This document shows, piece by piece, positions 11,554 to 20,303 of a stretch of DNA of 64,000 nucleotides. Under the pieces are notes generated by a model. That model was not told where the DNA came from and did not search any database. It saw nothing but the letters and a program-made list of their open reading frames with translations. The stretch's first letter is position 1; the number at the start of each line of letters is the position of its first letter. This DNA is from Persicaria tinctoria (Eukaryota > Streptophyta > Magnoliopsida > Caryophyllales > Polygonaceae): NCBI GenBank assembly GCA_037127255.1, contig JBANSL010000016.1, positions 5,086,501-5,150,500 on the forward strand. The letters are read 5' to 3'. The position numbers were made by a program, and so were the translations under genes.

Positions 11554-13228
11554 ACTCCGGTGAGGAAGCCTCACACTTCCACTGCAGATCTGCTCACTTG
11601 GTTTGAGATTCCTCCTCCTGAATCCGACGTCGCCTCCATTCCCCGTCACGTTCGTAATGTTCAGGTCCTCTTTTCCCTTCCTTCTTCTTTGAATTTGATT
11701 TCCTCTCGAAATTCCTACTCTCTTTTTTTCTCCTGATTTTGAGGGATTTTGGAATGGCAGCCATCGGATGGGATCAGCAAGGTCGTGTTTGGTGGTCAGG
11801 TGACCGATGAAGAGGCTGAGAGCTTGTCGAAAAGGTGAGATCTCGATTTTCTACATCCCTAACTGTTTCATGGTCCCTCTTCGGATGTTGTACGGACGGG
11901 GAGGTCTATCTTGATTGATCTAGGTTTTTGGTCTAATTCTTTGATGGTTTGTGCAAATTCATTGCTGTTATGGTGCGTTAATTCCTTATTCATTGGTTAA
12001 TTGTGATCTATTGTGTGAAGATCCCAGTTTTACTTGCCTTGGCGGTGCTGGTATGATATTTTGGAAATGGAAGGAGTGAAGGGAGTTGTTCCTGAAGTGG
12101 AGTGTTTGTAATATTGAATCAAAAACCTTGGAATAGTTCAGACTTCAGAGACATGGAGCGAGTGAGGCAAGAGCTAAAACATGAACTGAAGCAGGTAACA
12201 AACAATCAGTATCTATATACTTTACATAGCTTGCATAAACAAATATCTTTCTCTTGCTCATGTTTGCTACAGTTGAGGACTTTTTGTGATAAACATACAT
12301 AGTATTTAGTATTGATGCTTATGCCTTAGTTCTTGGATTGCTTGATAGAATTTAGGTGATAATTCAGATGTTGATAGATTAGGATTTAGTATGTTGCCAT
12401 GTCTCTACTTAGATGTGAAAGGACATCAAAGGAGATTTGGGCGTCATGTAAAACTAAAGTAAGTGTCATGTAAACTTAAAGTAAGCGTCATGTAGAAAGA
12501 AACACTTAGGAAGTAGAAACCTAATTTCTAATGGTGGGTTACCTGTTCGAATGACTGTGAACGCTGGACCAAAAGCCCTTTATAGAATGATTCATGTGCT
12601 GGCTGTGTAAAACTAATGGTGGGTTACACTTAGGGTTATGCATTTAAACATTTTTCTCATCTTATTGTTGAAAAAGATTATCACTTAGACCCCACTTTCT
12701 TTCCTTCTCAGCCTATATTTTATAAGTATTAGCTTTTGAATTGAATATATAAAATGTCAGAATTTCATGTTCCTCCATAATTAAATCATCTATAGAATGA
12801 TTCATGTTGTATGGTTCTAGAAAATAACAAGGAAAAGAAAAGAAGATGCATACAACATATTAAGTTATTCATATTATGCATCTGTTTATGGTACTTGGCT
12901 TTTATGTAACCACATTTTATGGTTTTCGAGTATGTGCAGCAATTTGGTAGTTCATTAGTTAATTTGAATTAATGCTTTCCATAGACAACTTATGGTTATA
13001 CACCTTGTGTTTTTCTGTATGAAACTATGACTACAGTTGGCCTTTAATCAAGCTGTATCACATAGAGCCTTATGTGTTGTTTTCACCGTGTCCCTTGATC
13101 TCGTCCTCTTTATATTGACACCATACAGGGCGAAGCTTGATGGGAATGAAAAGTTGCTAGATTTTGTTCAGAAGCTAGAAAGTGCATGCATTGAGATAGT
13201 AGAGTCAGGAAAACGACCAAGGATCTAG
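11542..13228 (+). CDS. Chimeric or broken gene with DUF4057-family N-terminus
   Basis: Exon 1 (11542-11664) encodes MERTTPVRKPHTSTADLLTW and 21 more residues. Exon 2 (11761-11834) encodes PSDGISKVVFGGQVTDEEAE plus SLSKR. These are the conserved first blocks of plant DUF4057 proteins (Arabidopsis At4g39860 type, function unknown), with GT-AG borders in matching phases. Family members then continue with a KPCSGYKMKEMTGSGIF-like repeat; that exon is absent here. Instead an in-phase exon 12149-12194 (RDMERVRQELKHELKQ) and a terminal exon 13129-13228 (AKLDGNEKLLDFVQKLESAC, then IEIVESGKRPRI, stop) follow. I do not recognise this second part. The exon ending at 12194 leaves phase 0 while 13129 needs phase 2, so an exon is missing from my model or the gene is broken. 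It could be two overlapping relics rather than one fusion. Confidence 0.5.
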
Positions 13229-14000
13229 CCATACTGGTTCATGGTCCAAAGTAAGTCATTGGGTGATCTTTTTCTAGGTAAAGAGTTAGATGATTTAATT
13301 ACATATCTTGATCGTTGTCTTTGTTCTGATTTGTGCACGGTCACAAGAGACCTCTTTTAATCGTGGGTTTTGTTAGTTTTTGGGGAAGTTTTGGAATTTG
13401 TTTGTGGGGTTTTATTAGTGCTATCATGAAGTGGTGTGTAGTGCTGAAAATTCATGCAATTCCTTGTCTTTCATCATTTCTTTTCTGTTTGAAGTTTTAT
13501 ATGCATATCTAGATCCTGATTGAATGTAATGGGCATGAACTGATGTGCCTAAATTTGTGCTGATTCATTTCCTATGAAGCTGCTTTTATGCTGTTAATTG
13601 GGACTTTTATGTTTTTCATCCTTTTTTTTTTACCGCTCTCACTTATTTCCTCTTGCAACTGTGTTTAGTTGGGAGAAACTGTCAGGGCTCGTCTGATAAT
13701 TTTTGTGCACTGCCAGTGCCTTCAGTATATTAGTTGCTATTATCACTTGGTCACACACTTGAACAACCATGTAAATTTTCCACTGTTGGGATGACCTTTC
13801 ATTTTGCCAGAGTGTTAATACATGATATTCTAGTACAAAAGTTAGAGCTATATATAAGTCTGCTCTTACTGGCTTTAAGTCCACTGATTCTCCTTTTTTT
13901 TTTGTGGTTTGAGCTTCCTATTTACTCAGAAGGTTTAACAAATGTCTTTCGTTTCAAATGCTTTTTTTGCTATTATGTAATAATATTATATCTAATTTAA
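13229..14000 (+). other. 3' flank of the chimeric gene, no further coding seen
   Basis: T-rich, intron- or UTR-like sequence. No conserved open frame. It ends directly at a tRNA-like sequence. Confidence 0.35.
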
Positions 14001-14070
14001 AGCCTATTAGCTCAAATGGTAGAGCGTTGCGTTCAAACACAAAGATGTGGGTTCAAATCCCATATAGGCT
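14001..14070 (+). tRNA. tRNA-like sequence (probably pseudo-tRNA)
   Basis: Seventy bases with a perfect 7-bp acceptor stem (AGCCTAT / ATAGGCT), a D-arm TAGCTCAAATGGTAGAGC (box A) and a T-arm GTGGGTTCAAATCCCAT (box B). The middle, TTGCGTTCAAACACAAAGAT, does not form a normal anticodon stem and loop, so no isotype can be given. A near relative lies at 55183-55253 on the minus strand. It is more likely a tRNA-derived module of a repeat than a working tRNA gene. Confidence 0.45.
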
Positions 14071-16400
14071 GAGATAACAAAAAAAAACCACAAATATGTC
14101 ATTTAACATCAGGTAATACCCGATGTCTTTCAAAAAACAAAATCGATGTCTATGTGGTAGCAACACCAAAAAATAACCCATACTGAATTTACCTGTCACC
14201 CATATCGGATTTACATGACATATAATGTATTTTACATGACATATGGATTTTTTTACTTGACACCTGAATTTGAGACATATTCAATTCCTTTTTGATGATT
14301 CAGAATTTCTTCTGCTAGACTTTTTTTTTTGAACTTGGTTTCAAATTCAGCCTTGGATGATTTATGATTTTATGGGGTAAGTTCACTCACTCTAATTGTC
14401 ATGTGAAGTGACGTAGGTGACATGTCAAACCTATTACCTGTCATGTTAAAAACCCATCTTATGATGAATTCATCATAGAGAGATCTATGTACCAAGGATC
14501 CACGAGGATCGGAAGTAGAGTCCTTAGATTGTGAATCACCCGAGTGAGTCCTGCTCGTGGGCTTGTGCAATGAACCAGATGATTTGTGCCCGTGATGCCT
14601 TGATCTTTAGGACTTTTGAGTGTCATCTGACCCTGCATACAGTGATGAACAAACCAAAGATTAATAGGACTTTTCATGAACTAGATTTATTTATAGTGAA
14701 AGGTAACGAAAGACACTGCGATTTCAGGTGATTAGAAGGCAAAATCATTCTGAAATTAGTCAATAAATTGAAATAAAAATCCAACCAAGCCGGAATATCA
14801 GGTGATTAATAGGCAAAATCATTGCTGTCATACTTTTTCTACTAGTGAGAAATGGAAAATTAAGGGTTGAATATGTGGAACTTTACTTGTAAGTTTTTCA
14901 GGAATAGGTGACCGTAGATATGTTTAGCTTTGAAAATCGTTCGACCATTGAATTGGATTGCCGCAACTTTACTTGTAGGTTTTTCAGGAATAGGTTTGTG
15001 CTTTTCTCGTGTCATGTAGATTGTATTTGAATGACATGTTAATAGCAGTTCATGTCATGTAAATCGTCTTTGAATGACAAGTTCGAATTTCCCCTAATTA
15101 CTAAATGTGTGAACCACATACTCAATTACTCGTTATGTAGCATAAGCGTTTCCAAGTGCATCATAAGTGACACAAAAACGCACCGATCAGTCGACCAAGA
15201 CGAACATAGCGCAATGCCATGTCAAAACTATCAACTATCATGTCAAAGGTATTACTTGACATGTTAATAACATTACATGCCATGTGCATCGACGTTGGCT
15301 GACATGTTCGAATTTCCCATAAGTACAAAATGCGCTAACTACATACTGAATTACAAACAAGAAGCACTTTTTGAAGAGGTAGATATATAGATAGAGTAAC
15401 GAAATTACAAGGAAATATGGAACCATATGACGAGTCCCATGATTTTGATCAAGTTAGAAGGGAGAAAGAAGATTTTGAACGTGTCCATATTTCCACTGTC
15501 TTAGCTTGTTCCAATAAGAACTCGGAGATTTTGATCAAGTTAGAAAGGAGAAAGAAGATTTTAAGACGGAGGTAGTATATTACAACCGTCATGTAATATG
15601 AGACGAAGGTAGTATATTACAGCCGTCATGTAATATATTACAACCATTAGCAGACTAGAACAAGGTCAAAAATTGAACAACACGTTAGCGGACTATAACA
15701 AGGGAAAAGGCAAAAATTGAGTGTCATCGGATAGCCAAGGGGTTCGAGTCATGTGAATGGAAGTATGTGGCTGGTCTTGTGTTCCGATGCCATGTGGCCT
15801 CTTTCTGCCCCTTGTCCTTGACAGCTTCAGCACCCTACGCACAAATAGGATCTTTGTTAACATGACTCGTATATCTTTATACATGACAAATGTCAATACT
15901 GACATGACATACAACAAAGTTGTAGCAATTCAGTTTGGCCTAAGACAACCAAAATGTTCCGGTAGACAACCATAGGGTGTCCAGTACGGAATCATATATT
16001 GGCCAACTGATTTTTACTATTGTCATGTTAGATCAATCTCATACAAATCAAATTTAATCAGCCTCATCGTTTGTACATGACACCAGTTAATATTTACATG
16101 ACGCTGTGTTGTAAAGGGTGACCATGCCAGTTGTAAAAAATTAACTGGACACCCTATGGTTTCCTACTGGACACCAATCGATTGTTTACTGGACATGTTT
16201 TAGGTTTTTCCTCTCTTTCGGGCTATGGTTGTCTACTGGACACCCTATGGTTGTCTACTGGACACCCTATGGTTGTAGGATTTGGAACCATTTGAATTGG
16301 TGCTCTATTGAAGAAGTTATGCATTTTTTTTTATTGAAATCGAGCACTTTTTATCTCTTTCATATGACAGCAGCAGCAAGAGGGAATTCAAGGCTTGTTT
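14071..16400. repeat. Field of short repeated words and inverted repeats
   Basis: The word 'catgtcat' / 'acatgacat' and close variants recur many times from about 14140 to 16110. A block 'gttcgaatttccc' with similar flanks recurs at about 15082 and 15308. 'gatcaagttagaa(g)ggagaaagaagatttt' recurs at about 15449 and 15534. 'tagtatattacaaccgtcatgtaatat' is repeated near 15575-15645. 'tactggacaccctatggttg' occurs several times at 16145-16275 and once inverted at about 15962-15987. No coding capacity recognised. Confidence 0.7.
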
Positions 16401-16565
16401 TAGGCTAAATTTTATGAGCGGAAAGGCAGATAACATTTTTAGAAAGGTAGATAACAATTCATCAATTTATTCTTACAATTTCCATCTTTATGCACTTTAT
16501 CCTTTTTTTGGAGGCAATAAAAAAATACATCTAAATACTCAATTGAAACACAATCATCAAACACG

Positions 16566-17316
16566 TTATGACAGCTTGAGCTCTTTTTTTTCCACTACAG
16601 AAGCTTGCTGTTTTCTCCCTGACTCTTTCTGTTGCTTTTGCTCCTGATTTTCAGTTGTATTTTTCTGCGTTTCATTCTCCTGAACAGCTCCCACTTCACT
16701 TGTGCTCGGACCCTTCTTCTCATTCTTCTTTTCTATCACATCTTTCTCACTGATTTTTTCCAGCCTTTCCATCACACTCTTATCATTGTCTAAGCATGTT
16801 CTAGCACTCGACATAACCCCTGCAACATGGACATACAAAGAAAGTTGAGGACCTCCATGAACACGAACACAAAATTCAAGATTGTTTCATCATCTTGCAT
16901 GTTCTGGAGATCACATATCAAATAACAGAATCAAAATTCAGGATTGTTTCGCTTTGCAACTGGATACATGACAATGTCATACAAATTACATCAGCAGCAG
17001 TGAGCTTCGATGGTGACAAAGAACACTCTGAAGAGGTCTTCCAATTTGGGGGGATCACAGGTGATGATGGATCTCTATAAGGGTTAAACCCAATAGGTCC
17101 AGGGCATCCAATAACAAATCCATACAGAATTTCCTCTACAAGGAAAACCAATTCACATATCAATTTACTTAAGACCTCAACCAACCAAATTCTACACCTA
17201 ACAATAACAAATGGAGATATATAGAGATTACCATGTATGAACTCACCAATTAAGTGAACTAACTGACTGCTTACATAAGAAGTCAAGTTCAAAATCCTAG
17301 CAAAAACGCCATCCAT
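16566..17316 (-). CDS. Unrecognised predicted gene, at least three exons
   Basis: ATG at 17314-17316 opens MDGVFARILNLTSYVSSQLV followed by HLI. A GT donor after 17247 and an AG acceptor before 17135 join in phase to EEILYGFVIGCPGPIGFNPY. A further exon reads VMSSARTCLDNDKSVMERLE and then a highly charged, Q/E/K-rich tail ending at the stop near 16566. The borders between the second and third exons are not resolved; several donors are possible. The first part is hydrophobic or amphipathic and the end is probably disordered or coiled. I cannot name the family. A TRIM-derived array begins about 70 bp upstream of the ATG. It may be a real gene or a captured gene fragment inside the surrounding LTR element. 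Confidence 0.4.
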
Positions 17317-17387
17317 TGATCATCATCTTCCAAGCTGCTCAGAGGGAAAAGGTGAACAAAATTCCTTAACAGTTGAACTTGCACAGA

Positions 17388-17413
17388 AAAAGAAGAGCTC
17401 TTGTGACATAGGC
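17388..17413 (-). mobile_element. Inverted 26-bp fragment of the TRIM LTR
   Basis: 'aaaaagaagagctcttgtgacatagg' is the reverse complement of the central part of the LTR (cctatgtcacaagagctc...). It abuts direct-orientation TRIM interior at 17414, so the left border of the array is an inversion junction, not a normal LTR end. Confidence 0.85.
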
Positions 17414-17638
17414 AGTATGCTTGGGTACGCTCCTCCTGGAGGGCAGTCCTTTGGGCCTGACGGGGTCGTCAGTGCTTTAAGTGGGGGAGATCATTGAGAT
17501 CAATATCTTGAACAAAGAATGATAACTCTATCATGGAACCATCCCAGTCCAGAATCTCATGAGAAATTAACTCAAATCCCTCATTTCTATGCTCAGTTTC
17601 CATCACAACACGTAAACACCCTTGACTAGTATTACCTC

Positions 17639-17811
17639 TGTAACACCCCGTCCCACATCGGATATCATAAGGATGATGGGAGTGATTTATAAGTGATTCA
17701 AGCCCTACCTATGTCACAAGAGCTCTTCTTTTTCAAGCTCCAAGTGAGGACAACGGACCCGAGAGGGCTAGGTGGCATGGGCTGGCGCCTCTTAAGACCT
17801 CGGGTCTTACA
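17639..17811 (+). repeat. TRIM LTR copy 1
   Basis: 173 bp, starts TGTAACACC, ends TCTTACA, preceded by ACCTC and followed by a primer-binding site. Confidence 0.9.
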
Positions 17812-18077
17812 GATGGTATCAGAGCCGACTCCGGGCTCGGAGGTGCGCCGACAGTATGCTTGGGTACGCTCCTCCCGGAGGGCAGTCCCTTGGGCCTGAC
17901 GGGGTCGTCAGTGCTTTAAGTGGGGGAGATCATTGAGATCAATATCTTGAACAAAGAATGACAGCTCCATCATGGAACCATCCCAGTCCAGAATCTCATG
18001 AGAAATTAACTCAAATCCCTCATTTCTATGCTCATTTTCCATCACAACACGTAAACACCCTTGACTAGTATTACCTC

Positions 18078-18250
18078 TGTAACACCCCGTCCCACATCGG
18101 ATATCATAAGGATGTTGGGAGTGATTTATAAGTGATTCAAGCCCTACCTATGTCACAAGAGCTCTTCTTTTTCAAGCTCCAAGTGAGGACAACGGACCCG
18201 AGAGGGCTAGGTGGCATGGGCTGGCGCCTCTTAAGACCTCGGGTCTTACA
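18078..18250 (+). repeat. TRIM LTR copy 2
   Basis: 173 bp, nearly identical to copy 1, exactly 439 bp downstream, also preceded by ACCTC and followed by a primer-binding site. Confidence 0.9.
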
Positions 18251-18516
18251 GATGGTATCAGAGCCGACTCCGGGCTCGGAGGTGCGCCGGCAGTATGCTT
18301 GGGTACGCTCCTCCCGGAGGGCAGTCCCTTGGGCCTGACGGGGTCGTCAGTGCTTTAAGTGGGGGAGATCATTGAGATCAATATCTTGAACAAAGAATGA
18401 CAGCTCCATCATGGAACCATCCCAGTCCAGAATCTCATGAGAAATTAACTCAAATCCCTCATTTCTATGCTCAGTTTCCATCACAACACGTAAACACCCT
18501 TGACTAGTATTACCTC

Positions 18517-18689
18517 TGTAACACCCCGTCCCACATCGGATATCATAAGGATGTTGGGAGTGATTTATAAGTGATTCAAGCCCTACCTATGTCACAAGAG
18601 CTCTTCTTTTTCAGGCTCCAAGTGAGGACAACGGACCCGAGAGGGCTAGGTGGCATGGGATGGCGCCTCTTAAGACCCCGGGTCTTACA
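18517..18689 (+). repeat. TRIM LTR copy 3
   Basis: 173 bp, 439 bp downstream of copy 2. It has no primer-binding site after it; the next five bases are the target duplication ACCTC. Confidence 0.9.
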
Positions 18690-19819
18690 ACCTCCTGGAT
18701 CGAAATTAATATGATGTAAACTATCCATGTCCTCTACCACAGTCAACAGTACTAATTCCTTACTTATCCTTCTTGTAGGCATTTTGTCAAACAACTTATA
18801 TGCAATCTCAGTTACCATTCCATTCTCTAAAACCCTATCCAATCCACCTACTTCTGATGATTCTTCTTCAACAAATACAGACGTGAGAGGGCAGGGATTT
18901 ACCTTTGAAGATTTGAATTGAAATTGAACGATTTGCCTTGGTGCTTTAACCTCTAACTGCGACATTGCCGAAAACTTTGAGGGCATTTCGATGCTGAATT
19001 CTTGGTCTCTTCCAACGCAGATTCCCCAACCCATAATTGGGTCACTAGACTCTTGTGAGAGACTGACAGGTGCGCGTCTGGGTTTGACAAATTTCCGTCC
19101 CTTTAACCATGCTCCAGGAACAACACTTGCACACGACCTCAACAATGTCGATGGCTCAGGCGCAATCGGCGATGAGTTCGGCTGGATTTGCGTCTCTTCC
19201 TCATCCAGTCCGAATCCTTCCTGAATTTTCTAATTCCTAGTTTCGATTTCGCTAGCCATGTTCTTCCCTGACGACTTGCTTTGGGTGTCAAGATCTGCTA
19301 TGAACTTGTCGTCTACAAAGGGCTCGTCGCTTTCTTTAATTGAAGCAACCTCTGAATTAAACGAAGCGTCAATTTCTTTATTAGCGTTTGCAAGCGACGC
19401 TTCGACCTCTTCCTGGCAATCTTGAAATTCGCCAATGGTAGCGAAATTTGGTGCGTGTGTCCATTGTTTCTCCACTTCAATGTCTGTCAAATTTGGCTGA
19501 ATCGGAGTTTCGACCTTTGCGCTGTTGTCGGTCTCGGTCTCAACGGAGCCTTCTTGGGAGAGATCGTCCGAAGCTACGACAAGATCGTCACTTTCGTCTG
19601 TCATCTCTCGCAAGGTGGCGCTCACCCGATCCGCACCGGCCATCATCTTGTGATAAGCATCCTTCATGGCTTTGAATGAATCGTGAAATGCCTTGAATGC
19701 ATCACCGTCCTCCATTAACATCAATTTGAAGGCTTCAACTTTTCGAAAATTCACGAATTAGGTCACCAAAATTCAGAAAGAAAAAAAAATTATGTGGTTT
19801 GCGGAATTGAGAAACGATT

Positions 19820-19833
19820 CGCTCAGATACCAC
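19820..19833 (-). other. Primer-binding site of the minus-strand LTR element
   Basis: Minus strand reads GTGGTATCTGAGCG immediately after an LTR end (...CATAACA). It differs by one base from the common TGGTATCAGAGCG site, complementary to initiator tRNA-Met. Confidence 0.6.
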
Positions 19834-19864
19834 TGTTATGACCCGAAGATCAATTAGGCGGAAG

Positions 19865-20185
19865 TATGGAGAATGTGTTATGTTTTTCATATCATTATGT
19901 CCATTTCATGTCATTTCCTCTAAGTTTTATCTTGGTTTGTCATAAGGGAACTTGCTTCCCATGTGACTAGCACATGACACTAGGACCTATATAAGACAAA
20001 CTTTTCCATTTCCCAAAATGTAGGGTTTTGGGATTAGTAAAATGCCCATGATGGCAGGCCAATGAAGGCCCCTTTCCATTTTCTTCTTCTTCCAAATATA
20101 ATATTGAATGATGCTTGAATGCTGAAGTAGTCACTGTTACATTGAATGTTAGTTAATTTCTTGCCAAACAATCTTAGTTTTCACA
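19865..20185 (+). repeat. 5' LTR of the copia element
   Basis: 321 bp, TATGGAGAATGTG...GTTTTCACA, followed directly by the primer-binding site. Confidence 0.93.
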
Positions 20186-20198
20186 TGGTATCAGAGCG
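20186..20198 (+). other. Primer-binding site of the copia element
   Basis: TGGTATCAGAGCG, directly after the 5' LTR, complementary to the 3' end of initiator tRNA-Met. Confidence 0.9.
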
Positions 20199-20303
20199 TA
20201 TGGCTCGATTCTGAGATGTTTTTGATCATTTTCTGATTGCTTATATAAGTTGATGTTTAGTGCTGAAAGATCTGCAGAAGTTGTTCATAGAGAAGTTGAT
20301 GAT

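Larger units (their letters stand above)
17414..18689 (+). mobile_element. TRIM-derived tandem array, 439-bp period
   Basis: Three 173-bp LTRs (TGTAACACCCCGTCCC...GGGTCTTACA) lie at 17639, 18078 and 18517. The first two are followed by the primer-binding site TGGTATCAGAGCC (17814-17826 in copy 1), a short GC-rich interior and a purine run gtgggggaga. Next comes a stretch of about 220 bp that is not TRIM but host coding sequence, ending ACCTC, and then the next LTR. The last LTR runs straight into ACCTC and host sequence (18690-18694), matching ACCTC before the first LTR (17634-17638): a 5-bp target duplication. The repeat unit therefore mixes element and host DNA. The 68-residue frames inside each LTR are not genes. 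Confidence 0.9.
17460..19754 (-). pseudogene. Interrupted minus-strand ORF, probably interior of an LTR element
   Basis: From 19754 leftward a frame begins MNFRKVEAFKLMLMEDGDAF and runs 174 residues, acidic and helical in character. After stops and frame changes another open stretch follows (about 18695-18920, with SKVNPCPLTSVFVEEES and MDSLHHINFDPGG). The TRIM insertion falls after PGG. If the array and one ACCTC are ignored, the frame continues in phase into NTSQGCLRVVMETEHRNEGF and LDWDGSMIELSFFVQDIDLN, up to about 17480. A primer-binding site for a minus-strand element sits just upstream (19820-19833), so this is probably a gag-like or added ORF of a large non-autonomous element. Family not recognised. 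Confidence 0.5.

Noticed and set aside
17693..18338. Two identical 68-residue plus-strand frames
   Set aside because: They lie inside the repeated TRIM LTR and leader and are identical because the unit is duplicated.
17414..18689. CRISPR-like regular repeat array
   Set aside because: The 439-bp period, LTR ends, primer-binding sites and target duplication identify a retroelement array in a plant genome.
17639..18689. Cassandra-type TRIM
   Set aside because: No 5S rRNA-like sequence is visible in the LTR.
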